Below are positions 1 to 10,773 of a DNA stretch of 64,000 bases, piece by piece; the first letter of the stretch is position 1, and every line of letters starts with the position of its first letter. The notes under the pieces are model-generated. The model made no database searches. It saw only the letters and a program-made list of their open reading frames with translations, and had not been told where the DNA came from. Source of the DNA: Crocodylus rhombifer (lineage: Eukaryota > Chordata > Crocodylia > Crocodylidae); contig JAVSML010025185.1 in assembly GCA_038503035.1 (NCBI GenBank), positions 257,039-321,038 on the forward strand, read 5' to 3'. Position numbers and translations under genes: made by a program.

Positions 1-454
1 TTTGAGTTTCCCCTTTTAACACCCCTCGCTCATTTTTTTTTTTTTTTTGCTTCAAATGCAGCTTGTTCCTCAGATTATTGAGGAAATAACAATAAACATT
101 AAAAATTCAGTTCCATTTTTCAGGTTTACAAACAGTTGCAACAGAGAGAACCTGTTTAGTTTCTGAAAATATATAAGGTTTACAGCTCTCTTAGCTTTAT
201 TTTATTTATTTTTTTGGTCTGCCTTCTTTGTTACTTATTTGATTTTGTAGAACATGTGGAATTAGGAAAAGAGTTTCCTCTGGGTATGTGATTTTCTGGT
301 AAGAAACGTAGGCAAATAAATTGCAAAATAGTTGCGTAAACAAATGGAAAGGTTTCTACATGGATCTTTGAAATGTATGTGTAAAACACCGAAACTTCAG
401 GACTTCACACTAAAACTGTCCCATACATCCAAGAATATGATCATCTGATTCCGG
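1..454. other. AT-rich DNA without recognisable gene
   Basis: No coding frame, repeat end or RNA gene is visible here. A 16-base T run lies at 33-48. The sequence looks like ordinary AT-rich vertebrate intergenic or intronic DNA. Confidence 0.5.
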
Positions 455-533
455 CACTCTTTCGTGCCTAGGCAGGGGGCTCGGACTCGATGATCCGTTG
501 AGGTCCCTTCCAACCCTAGCACCTATGATCCAT
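455..533 (+). mobile_element. CR1 LINE 3' terminal fragment
   Basis: About 80 bases match the non-coding 3' end of CR1 elements: a GCCTAGGCAGGGGGCTCGGA stretch, then a GATGATC and GAGGTCCCTTCCAACCCTA block. The other CR1 copies in this window carry the same block. Only the tail is present, which is the usual result of abortive 5' reverse transcription. The clean ATTCTATGA-type terminal repeat is eroded to CACCTATGATCC. No coding sequence remains. Confidence 0.8.
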
Positions 534-607
534 CTGATGACTAACATTTCTGAAAGGCATCACCTATGTTTACTACAGAGGGCATTGTGAATTGTGTTCA
601 TGAATAT

Positions 608-1418
608 TAGGGCTGTGCGAAGCCTTGGTCCCTGATTCAATTTGGTGGAGATTTGGTGCAATTCAGTCATCAAATCTCCAAATCTGAATCAAATCAAAGG
701 ACTCTAATCTCTCCAAATCGAATCAGAAGCCTCCAAATTGATGCAGAAAAGTTCAGAAAGGTTCAGCAATTTGGACTTAGACACAGCTTTAAGTGTTTTT
801 ACTACATAACTCTAGGTAGCAGGCAGCTCATGAATGCTGTGATGGTGGGGCACATGGAGTGTCCCACAGAAGCACGGGGGGCTCCCCAGCATGATCAGCA
901 GCAGACCTGGAAGTGGACCAGAAGCACTTCTGGTTCACTTCTTTGTCCACTAGGGAGCACACAGGAGGGGAGGCACGCACCTCCCAGCTTAGCAACTGTT
1001 GCCTCCTGGGTCTGGAGGGGGCACCTGGGGTCCCCTCATGGCCGATTGCTGAGTAGGAGTGTGGGAGGGCCCCCCAGCATGCTCCCTGGCAGACCCAGAA
1101 TTGGACCAGAAGTGCTTCTGGTCCACATCCAGGTTTGCTGCCAAGCACATGGAGGGCCCTCCCTGCACTCCTGTAGGACGTTCCATCTGCCCCAGCATCG
1201 CTGCATTCACAAGGCGTGCTGATACATCAAGGTATGTAGAAAAAACAGTTAAAGCTGTGTCTATGTCCAAATTGCTGATTTTCCGAATCAGCATTGAATC
1301 TTCAGATTTGTATTCAGCTGAATTGAATTAGGGACAGTGATCCAAATCAACAAATTGCATCACTATCCCTGATTCGGGCCAAATCTGAATCGAATAGAGC
1401 CCACTTCACACACCCCTA
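608..1418. mobile_element. Foldback non-autonomous hAT-type element, 811 bp
   Basis: The left end begins TAGGGCTGTGCGAAG. The right end, reverse complemented, begins TAGGGGTGTGTGAAG. Flanking 8-bp duplications are ATGAATAT (600-607) and ATGAACAT (1419-1426), 7 of 8 matching, which is the hAT target-site length. The inverted repeat is not confined to the tips. The CAGCAATTTGGACTTAGACA block near 764-790 pairs with 1255-1285, and the GC-rich core at 830-940 pairs with about 1090-1213, so nearly the whole element folds back. The core holds two near-palindromes built on CCAGAAGCACTTCTGG and CCAGAAGTGCTTCTGG. No transposase is encoded. Open frames on both strands are by-products of the symmetry. 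A related copy lies at 38228-38720. Confidence 0.82.
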
Positions 1419-1524
1419 ATGAACATGCAACAGTTAGCTCTTATTGTGGTACAATCCTTCCTTAGCACATTAATAGTAAAGTTTGTTCTTCATTAAACTA
1501 TTGAATAATAAGTCCATTAGTTTG

Positions 1525-4170
1525 TAGGAAAGTTCAAGTCCAATGGCATCCTCCTCTTGACCAAGTGCACAGAACATAGACTGACCAACACCCTGTTCCA
1601 CCAGAAAAACAGGCAAAAGACATCATGGCAACACCCATGATCTAAGCATTGGCACCTGATTGATAGTTTCATTGTTCATGCCTAGGATCACAAAGATGTC
1701 CACACCACCTGAGTTATGCTAGAAGCTGATGATTGCTGGACCAATCACCAACTCATTCACTTGGTTATAGCACTCAAACTGGCTCCCAAATGACAGTTGA
1801 AACAGAAGCAATCCCAATGGAAGATGAATCAATCAAGCAACACCTCTTTCACCAGTTCTTCAATGAAAAAGTGGAATTCCAACCAACAACAATGGGAAAA
1901 TGTTGGCAATGCTTGGGGTGCCTTCAAGTCCATCACCATCAGTGCCTGTGAAGAAACACTTGGATTTTCTACCAGCATATTTCTAGACTTGTTTGATGAG
2001 AATGACCAAGAGATCCAAGAGCTAATTGACCTTGAACGTGCAAGATCTTCTGTGCTGGGCAGAATGACATCAACTCTAAGCAAAAGAAATTAAATCTCCA
2101 ACAATTCATGGCAGAGGTCCAGAGGAGGACCCACAATATAAAGAACAGATGGTGAGAAGACAAGGTGAAGAAGATTTAACATCTTGCTGACATCTATGAT
2201 ATGTGCAGTATTTACAATGCCAAAGTCATCTGTGGTCTGAGCACCAGGGACCAACCCCCTTGAGACCTAAGGAGAGAGGAGACCTGATCAAGGAAAGGGA
2301 AGCCATCAATGCCTGTTTGGAGGAGCATTTTGAAGACCTTCTCAATAGAGACTCTGTTGTTGATGAGAGTGTTCTCAATTCCATCCTGGAACTCCAAGTC
2401 AGAAACGATCACAAAATCCTTCCAACCCTTGATGAGGTGAGCAAAGCCATCAAGCCAACGAAGAAAGACAAGACATCTGGAGATGATGGAGTCCCTGCCA
2501 AAATTTTCAAGCAGGGGGGAAAGGAGCTCACATCATAACTCCATATCCTCATGTTAAAGGATTTGGAATGATGAGAAGTTCCAGAAGACCTCAAGGATAC
2601 TATGATTGTGACAATCTTCAAGAAAAGAGACAGGTCTGACTGCGGACATTACAGAGGTATCACCTTCCTGTCCACCACAGGAAATATCATTGGGAGAACT
2701 CTCCTGAACCATCTCCTTCCTCTTGCTAAAGAGCTTCTTCCAAAATCACAGTGTGGGTTTAGGGCATCAAGAGGCACAACTGACATGATCTTCATAGCTT
2801 GCCAGCTGCAAGAAAAATGCCAGGAGCAAAATAAACCTTTTGACGTGGCCTTTTTTGACCTCACAAAAGCCTTCAACTCTGTCAACTAAGAAACGCTGTT
2901 GAGGATCCTTCTGAAGTACAGGTGTTCACTGAAATTCATCACCCTTCTTTGCCTGTCCCATGATGGTATGAGAGTTGTAGTTCTCAGTAACAGATCTACC
3001 ACAGATCCCTTTGAGGTTAAGATGGGAATTAAGCAAGGCTGCATCATTGCTTGAACACTCTTCTCAATATTCCTTACCACAATGCTACATCTGACCACCA
3101 ACAAGCTTTGAGTCAGAGTAGAACTAAACTGCCAAATGGATGGTAAGCTGTTTAATCTCAGCCAACTTTGAGCCAAAACCAAGATTACTCCAACCTTAAT
3201 CATTGAGTTCTAGTACGCTGACGATGCTGTAGTATGTGCTCACTCACCTTGAGCAATTGTTGACATCCTTGCAGAGATGTACAAGGAAACAGGACTGACA
3301 CTTTACATTCAGATGCTCTTAATGAGCAATCCCCAGCTCTAGTAATGCAGTTTTATGGTGAGATTCTGGAGAACATCAAGTATTTCCCACATCTCAGAAG
3401 CCATCTCTTGTAGAAGGTTGACATGGATGAAGAAATCCAACATTACATCAGATGTGAAAATGCAGCCTTTGGATGCCTGAGGAAATGGGTGTTTGAAGAT
3501 CACAACTTAAGATCCAAAACCGAAGTCACGGTTTATCAAGCAATTGTGATCCCCACCTTACTATCGGGAGCTGTTCTTGGAGACATACCATCAATGCTGC
3601 CTGTGGAAGATCCTTTGAATCCAGTAGGAAGACAGATGCACCAACATTAGCATCTTATCTCAAGCAAACACCACAAGCATTGAGGTGATGATCATCCAAC
3701 ATCAACTTTGCTGGATCAGCCACATCATCTGGATGCTTGACTCCAGACTCCTGAAGCAATTTTTACACTCCCAGCTCAGTCAAAGAATATGCTCAGAGAG
3801 AGGGGCACAGAAAGTGCTTCAAGGGTACCTTTAAGGCCAACTTGAAAAAATGCAACATTAACATCAATTTGTGGGAGACTATTACCCAGAATCTCCTCCA
3901 ATGGAGGAAATGTCTGCTGCAAGGATACCACTACTTTGAAACTTTATGATGATAACAGGAGATGGAAAAGCGGGAGCAGCAGAAATAGTAGGTTGCAGAT
4001 TGAATAAACCATCCAGACCCATTGAACTCAAATGGAAACCCATGTGCCTGAGTTGCAATATTCTGCCAATCCCAGACTGGTCTTATCAGCCGTCTTTGGA
4101 CTCACAGATAAGACAATCATGGAATATAATCATCCTCAACTGTGAGGGATTGCTAAAGAAGAAGAATATG
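1525..4170 (+). mobile_element. Decayed non-CR1 LINE (RTE-like), 5' truncated
   Basis: Coding remnants follow the order of a LINE ORF2. The C-terminal end of an APE-type endonuclease is at 1530-1640 (LTKCTEHRLTNTLF and a WQHPRSKHWHL-like stretch). The linker is at 1730-2300, the reverse transcriptase at about 2300-3300, the RT C-terminal region at 3400-3950, and a cysteine-bearing tail near 4040-4080. RT landmarks include CGHYRGITFLST, SQCGFRASRGTTDMIF, FFDLTKAFNSVN and a YADDAVVCAH catalytic box at 3213-3242. The protein differs clearly from the CR1 copies here and resembles RTE-like elements of animals. Many stops and frame changes show that it is long dead. Clade assignment is by remembered resemblance only. 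Confidence 0.75.
2275..3650 (+). pseudogene. Reverse transcriptase remnant of the RTE-like LINE
   Basis: This is the RT part of the element. An open block at 2203-2538 ends with TSGDDGVPAKIFKQGGKEL, typical of the first RT motifs. The frame then shifts. A second block at 2602-2889 carries the CGxYRGI and SQCGFR motifs and the first catalytic aspartate in FFDLTKAFNSVN, and is closed by a TAA directly after VN. Further on, GIKQGCII (about 3029-3055) and YADD (3213-3224) keep the catalytic residues but are separated by stops. The protein would have copied LINE RNA at nicked chromosomal DNA. No functional product is possible. Confidence 0.75.
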
Positions 4171-4383
4171 GAGGATCCTTGCTTTTGTAAAATGTTCATG
4201 ATTTTGAAATAACTTTTGGCAAATATTTGTAAATCCACATTTAGTAAGGTTTTGTAAAACATGTATCAGATTTGACTCATTAGTTTAGTATCAAACATAT
4301 TAAAAAATACCATTGTAATGTCTAGTTACCCAAAAAGAAGGCAACATTTGTTAAAGGCTTTGGACAGATGTTAAATTAAAGGT

Positions 4384-5140
4384 ATGATGGGACCCTGTCA
4401 TACCACATGTACATGGCAGGCGATGCAATTCTGGGATCAGGGATCAGATCCCAATTGGGCCATACTGCCAGTGCAGGGGGAGCCTAGGATCATGCCCCAG
4501 AAGCCCATGGAACCAAAGTTCCTAGACACAGGAGAGCACACGAGCCAAGGTCTCCAAGGCCCTTGCTACATGTTACATGTATTACACAATAATCATGCAA
4601 TAAATTTGCACCAGCCAGACATGCAAAGTAAGGCTGGCCAGAAATGCAAAGTAATTATCATACAACTAGCTGACTAATCATGCAATAAATTTAGATTATC
4701 CAACCATACAAAGTAGCTATTACACAATAAAATTACTATCCAGCTATAAAAATGGCCAACCAGTTATAAAGTTAGTGCTTGAATCTGTGTAACAACTCTA
4801 TACCTGGTTTTTCTCCAGCTTTAATTTGAACTTGTATCAGGGCCCTAATGTGCTTTCTCAGCTAAGAGACCCAATCAGCTGACTGGTGCTCCCAAACTCA
4901 GGAAGGCACTGGAGTCTTGAAGAGCTCTAGTCTGCTCCCAAGGATGGGAATGCTGGCCACGTGTTCTAGGCATGATGGGAAACAGCTACAAAATTATTAC
5001 ACATATTTTGTGCAATAACTTTGTGGCTAATTTCCTGATTTATCACACCATTAACTGAATGAATGTGTTGTCACGTCAATACTTAAGGCACAATTACTGA
5101 ATTAATCACATCTCTAAATATAACATCCATCAGGAGCCAA
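4384..5140. repeat. Possible degenerate interspersed repeat of unknown family
   Basis: The composition differs from the flanks. At 4384-4560 there is a GC-richer start (CCCATTGGGCC-like, AGCCTAGGATCATGCCCCAG). Within 4570-4760 short pieces recur: ATCATGCAATAAATTT occurs twice about 82 bases apart, and TTACACAATAA and ATGCAAAGTA recur in variant form. At 4960-5030 GATGGGAAACAGCTACAAAA is followed by another TTATTACACA-like piece. I could not identify terminal repeats or a coding frame. The whole may be an old DNA element or a local degenerate tandem duplication. Confidence 0.3.
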
Positions 5141-5379
5141 AGAGACAATAAACACTGTCCAAGAGACAGACAGATCAGACAGTTTTCATTGTCTATTTGA
5201 TAATATTTTAGTTAACCTCTGCTTATCTCATAACACTTTTAGCCCATTTCATCCCACTTTAAGTAATGGATCAAATTGTTCTTAGTCAAGATATGCTCTG
5301 TTTATACAGAGCCTTGCTCCAGGATTCCTTTGTGGATTTTTAAAACAACTTTGAAGTATCATTTTTAATAGTGAAAGGA

Positions 5380-5790
5380 GAGTAATTGGTAGTTTGTGTT
5401 GATATCATTGCTCACTAGAATTTTCTGCAATGATGTATTGGTCTGAATCCTTATGGAACTGATCTGGAAATCTTCAAAAATCTTTTCTTCCTCTGTGATT
5501 CTGAAATAAAGAGTTGTTAAGGGCAGCCTGTTTCTCAGAGCAAAACTTAATGAGTCAGTGTCCTTGTTCATTGATCTCTTCCAATCCACATCTTGCCATT
5601 ACATTTTGATCAAATCCTCTTCCCACACTGTAGCACTTGAAATCCTCAGTAATTAGCAGCACATCTTGTTTTGGCACAGCATCAATGAAATCCTTTAGTT
5701 GGCTAGAACACAACAATTTTATCATCCTTGGCTGCTGAAGCTGATATATTGGCTTGAATAGTATTCAGATTTACTGAAGCTCCTTTTGAG
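5380..5790 (-). pseudogene. Endonuclease remnant of a non-CR1 LINE, antisense
   Basis: Read on the minus strand, the sequence gives LNTIQANISASAAKDDKIVV, then SQLKDFIDAVPKQDVLLITE, then GRGFDQNVMARCGLEEINEQ. This order matches the APE-type endonuclease of RTE-like LINEs: the IxxYAPTS motif, the SQLxDxIDxVPKxDVxxxxGDFN region and the MGxxGLGExNExG region. The catalytic GDFN is degraded to EDFK, and the reading passes through stops. The domain nicks target DNA in live elements; this copy cannot. It could belong to the same family as the fossil at 17405-18995, or to an antisense copy of the 1525-4170 family. The recognition is by motif order, not by alignment. Confidence 0.55.
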
Positions 5791-8700
5791 GCAAATTGAA
5801 ATAAGCCTGGCACTGTCCAGATTTTATGAGAATTGGAAGGGAGATGAATCTTTATTCAACATAAATACCAATCCTTTCTCAGCTCTCTTTCTCACTTTTT
5901 GCCAGTTGGACTTCAAGATGCCTCTTTTCTGGAAATATTTACATGGTAAGACTGTGTTTTGCTATTCATTGCTTAACTGACTTTTTATTTTTAAACATCA
6001 AGATCTTGAAAAGTGTCCTACCAGCAATTATAATATAAGATCATTGGGACATCAGTTTTTGGACACTGTTAATATATATGTTAATATATATTAATTCAGG
6101 AGAGAGATGAGAGAAGGCAAAGGAGGAAGATTTTGGAAGCTGAGGTGAAGGGTATCAGACTCAAGGTAGACCAAGGCAACCATGGGAAGTTAACATAAAA
6201 ACTGATCTGGAAATGATAGGTGAAGATGCAACAAGGTAGAAGGAAACTGTCATCCTCAGAGAGCAGATTTTATTTGTGGAATTATTGAGAATTTTACAGC
6301 AAAAGTTCATAGTCTCATTCATAAGGCTGCTACAAGAAGTAAGCAGAACATATTTATGAGAATACTTTAAATTTATTTTCAAGAAGATGGTTCATATTGC
6401 ATACAAGGAAGCAGGCTATGAGGAGTAAATTTGTGGATTTTATAGAGAGTAAGTCAAACAAACTCATGATCAGAAGGGATCACCTGTGTATTAGTTGCTT
6501 GGAAAAGTTACACCTGTATCATTCAGAATTCGTAGGACATGACAAATTTTTCTTCTTTTTCAGGATTTAAAAACACTCAAATCAGCCAGCAGCAAGTTTT
6601 TTTTATGTTTCACTCCCTTCAGAAAAATCTACTTGCAAAAAGTGGCTGGATTTAGCAAACAGGAGGAAATACCAATCTTTCTAGTTAGACCTCACTATGC
6701 TAAAAAAAGAAAATCACCTTTAGCTGTTTCCCTTGACTGCCTTCCTCTTATCACTTGTTCTTCTACAAGATGTGGTCCTTTGACCTTTTGAATTGTCTGT
6801 CCAGAGTTGTAATTAGATTTCTGCCCTCACATACACATTTCCAGTTCCTGTATCAGGTATACACATCTGAAGACAAATTTGGCCTTGAATAGAGCAAAAG
6901 AAATAAAATATGTAAAAATTCATATTATCAAAGAGACAGTGACAAGAATCCATTCCAAATAAAAGTCAACCTAGTTGCACAGATAGATACTAATTGCATT
7001 TATAAAGGATCTTCAAATACTTAAACCACATAAACTAAATTCAGATTAATAAACTTGTCTTTATATGGCAAATTGCACTACGCACTATCATAGTGTATTT
7101 AATTTGATTCGTCAGGCTCTCCCTGGGGCCTTACTGAAGTTGTGGTTGCTGTTCTGGGACTAGCAGAGTAAAATGCAAGGAGAGTTAGTGAGCTCTCAGC
7201 TCAGATGTGAACCTGTTTTTCTGAAATGCTAGTAAAGCAAAATAAGGAATGAATATTAAAATTTGGGTGTCAGGAACATGGAATGGCTTATAGCTAAATG
7301 ATTAATTTCGTACAAAATAAATTTTAACAACGAACATCTCTGCCCTTCTGCAATCAGGGTCTGATGCTGCAAAGTAGAGCACTGTAGCCCCAACCTAGCA
7401 ATCGATTAGTGTGGAAAACTCCCATTGATTTCAATAGGCGCACCATGTATATTAAAACTGCAGGGCTATGCTTATTACAGAAACTCAGCAGGGGAACACC
7501 ATTCAATTTTAAGGAAGAAGATGAAGAGAGAAGTAATGAAAATAAAATGGTGCCTAATGTTAGTTTAAAATCTCATTCTTGGTTCTTTCTGGATACAATC
7601 CAATTTCCAGTGAAGCCAAGTGGCTGGCTTCAGCTACGCTGATCAACTGACCCCTTAGAAGAACAGAACCTAACTCTAGTAATCCAAGTCAAGCAAATAT
7701 TATATCAGAAATCTGTTCATATCTACTAGAAACATTGGCTATGATCAAAATCCATGGGCTCTGCCCAGACTGGTCTTCAATGAAGTCTGTGGGAAAGTGC
7801 ATATTTCATAAAATTAAACATATGCTCAATCAGTCGGAGCAAGGTTACCATGCGCTATTTGAAGGACTGGGCCATGTTCCCAGAAAAGCAAGAGGCGTCT
7901 GGTTTTCAAATACAGTTGATTCATTCTGAAATATTCAAACATAACGTATAACATGTTTGATATTATAATATTCATTATTTTGTTTTATAAATGATTTTGT
8001 AAAATTATTCTTCTTATACCATAACTGAAAATTGTGTTTTATGTCTTCACTGAAGTATATATTTTGAAAAAATGTATTTTTCAGAGTAGGGAACAATTCC
8101 ATACAACATACATAGTGAAATTTATTAAGTGAATTTGCTTTTAAAGGTGTACTCAGATAAATTTCAGATTCTTCCCATTACCCAAAATCATACTTAGGAA
8201 CCTGTTGGTTTCTAGAGTTCTTTTAAAGTTATTCCATATAAAGTAATGTACCATATAAAAAGAATACTGTTTTGTCCCAGGACTCTGAACCAGTGAAAGA
8301 AACAATTTGATTAAATGGCAGTACTATAAGATGATTTAATATGACAATCCTCCAAAATGTGAGTAATGCTTAGTGTATTCTACAAAGTGTTTTAGTTCAC
8401 TATTAAGGAGAAAAGACCAAAAGAAACCAAAAGAAGCTTTGAGTAATGACTAACTGTTGGACTAGGCCCAACACATACATTTTAACTTCAGTGTTAATCC
8501 TAGACTAAAAATCGCAAGACTTCCAGTTTCCTGTTTTATGACTCTAAGAGAAGTTTCATGATTTTGAACACTTTTCAGGGAAATATAGCAGTGAAGAGCA
8601 TATGGCTATGTACGTTTCAGGCATCTTAAGCAAGCAAATGTGCACCCTAATCATATTTACTTGGCTATATGAGTTAATAAATGTACAACCTGAACTGGTT

Positions 8701-9865
8701 CTGAAGTTGACAAATACATAGTATTCACAGATCTTTTTTTTGTCTATAGCTAATGAAGGAAGAAGGAAAAGGCAAGAAGGTTAACAATTTAGATGAATCA
8801 CTGTCAAAATTAGGTTAGTTAAGCTCCTACAAGAAAATCAGTTAAATGTCCTTTGAATTGGGGCTATTTTATCTATAGATCAACATACTTTATGTACAGT
8901 AAAGCTGAATTTTCCTAATATAATAAATAATGTGTTGGAAAAATGAATGTCTCCAGTTTTATTTCCTGGAAATTTATAACGCTTCACCTTTTGTCAGAAG
9001 GGTCATCTTCATTTTTTAAATGGAACCATTTCCATTTTTGTCACCTGGCAGAAAATAGTAAACTGTTGGGCATGTTTGTTAAAAAAATGTTGTGTTTTTC
9101 ATCGTAATGTATTTTTTTTAAAAAGACCACAAAGGTTACTTTGTGAATAGCCTAATACGAAATGCATAAAAAGACTAAAAACATAAACCATCAACATTTT
9201 TTTAAAGAAAGCATGTTTTCCAGTTAAATGGTACATTTTATAAGAGAGTGAACATTTAACCATCTTAATCCATTTGCATTCTGTTGAGATAAGTTATCAG
9301 GAGTTCAGTAATTGAATTTCTTTCTAATTTATATAGAGTCTGCCTGCAGGGGACACATTAACTGCTAGACCCAAGATTACATAAACTTTAAAATGTTCTG
9401 CTAGAAATCAAATAGCAGCGAGCCAAAACAAACAGCATATACCAATGTTTTAAGCTAACTGCATTTTAAGTTCATTTGTTGAAAGTTTATTCTTGGAATC
9501 AAACTTTCTCAGTTTACTATACTGTGATATAACTATGTTGAAATTTATATCAAAATTTTATGGACAGGACAATGCACGTTGTTTTCTGAATTGGAATAAT
9601 TAATTTGTAGCTATGCATGCCACAGCTACAATCCTGGGCCTGGAAAACTATTGTTCAGGTAGACTGTCTATCTGTCTAGTTAGAATTAACACGAATTCTG
9701 CATGGGGAGTGGGCTTGCAACTCCAAACTTTTGTAAACTAAATTTGATTAGAGATTCTTTATGTGGAAATGTAAACATTATTACAAGGAAAAGGGGAATA
9801 TCTAAAGTACCTTAATCCAAGAACAATCAAATAAAAATGAAATGGGTCATAAATCTTTTAACACA
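5791..9865. other. Unique AT-rich DNA, no gene seen
   Basis: About 4 kb without a credible coding frame or intact mobile element. A small AT inverted repeat lies near 6068-6095 (TTAATATATA arms). The stretch 7345-7440 (GGGTCTGATGCTGC ... CCCATTGATTTCAATAGG) looks like a copy of an old sauropsid dispersed repeat but is too worn to delimit. Short open frames such as 7409-7642 have no recognisable domain. Confidence 0.5.
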
Positions 9866-9925
9866 CAGGGCTAGATTCTCAGATGGTGTAACTTCAATAG
9901 GATTATGCTAAATAAACCAGCTCTA
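9866..9925. repeat. Old dispersed repeat (CCAGATTCTCAG type), worn copy
   Basis: GGGCTAGATTCTCAGATGGTG is followed by ACTTCAATAGGATTATGCTA and AAACCAGCTC. Similar texts occur at 21876-21960, 32737-32800 and 53655-53735, each with a CAGATT(C/T)TCAGCT opening or a GTGTAAACCAGC piece and a central variant of CATTGACTTCAATGG. They look like copies of one ancient, partly self-complementary repeat. Family name not known to me. Confidence 0.45.
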
Positions 9926-10593
9926 GATCTGTCTTTGGTTTCTAAGGAGCAGCTGCTCGGTCAATACCAGGCTGGCATCTCAGCTTTTTGACAATTCCCA
10001 TTGATTTGAAGAACAACTTCCTCTTTTATTTTCATACAGCTAATTTGGGAATGATCGCAGTGAAAGCCTGAAGACTGTCTTCTTGGCAGTGATGTATCTG
10101 AGAGCATTCTCCCAACTACCAGGGGGGTAGTGATTTTAGTAGACATTGTAAGCTAAGTCTGTTTGGATTTGATGAACTCTTCTACAACAATAAGCTTATT
10201 GCTTTTAGCAAAACTGGGGAGCACTATTTAACTGTCAAAAGCAGCACGTAGCAAGGGGAACTACCAGCCAGCATAAGTGTGTATCTAATGTGGTACAGTC
10301 ACCTTTGAGCACTTTATGCTATTGATCTGCTCTGTATTTCCCATTCCTTGAGTGAAGCCTTTCTAGGAATAAGTCTCAACATTATTTGTCTCTGTTTCTG
10401 TGTTTGATAAATTATTGCAATACAGATAGGAAGTTCAGCGCAAAAAGGCCAGAAGTCAGGAAAAGTGAGTTGAAGGACTACCACATGTCCTGTGCTTTTG
10501 GTCTACAGGAAGGGGCAAGTAAGGAGGCAGGCTTAGCCTCAAGCCCTGAAGTTCAGCAGAATTTCTACAAACAAGCTGGAGTTAGGAGTCAAA
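9926..10593. other. No recognisable feature
   Basis: Unique-looking sequence. The open frame at 10386-10688 runs into the neighbouring MITE and shows no domain. Confidence 0.4.
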
Positions 10594-10773
10594 GAGTGCG
10601 TCTACACGTGTGCCATACAGAGCAGTCGTTATTGGGACTGCGCAGTCCCAGCGCTGCATGGGCAGTTTCCAATGCTACTGCGCAGTAGCATTGGCATCAC
10701 AGTTCATGCCTGCTGATACTACATCACCATAGCGATGAGCTACAATAATGTAGCATCTCATGTAGCTGTGCCC
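10594..10773. mobile_element. Palindrome-rich MITE of the GGGTGCRTCTACAC family
   Basis: The left end is GAGTGCGTCTACACGTG and the right end, reverse complemented, is GGGCACAGCTACATG. Between them lie two perfect palindromes centred on ACTGCGCAGT: 18 bp at 10633-10650 and 26 bp at 10669-10694. The element is about 180 bp and non-coding. AAA flanks both ends (10591-10593 and 10774-10776), which could be a 3-bp target duplication but is weak evidence in AT-rich DNA. Relatives by terminal sequence lie at 23050, 41435, 45319, 48138 and 55338. Confidence 0.65.

Noticed and set aside
653..1294. Long open frames on both strands as a possible gene
   Set aside because: They lie inside the foldback hAT element, where inverted symmetry and GC content open frames on both strands. 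No domain is present.
1525..4170. Domesticated endonuclease or RT gene
   Set aside because: Numerous stops and frame changes run throughout, with no open stretch longer than about 110 codons.
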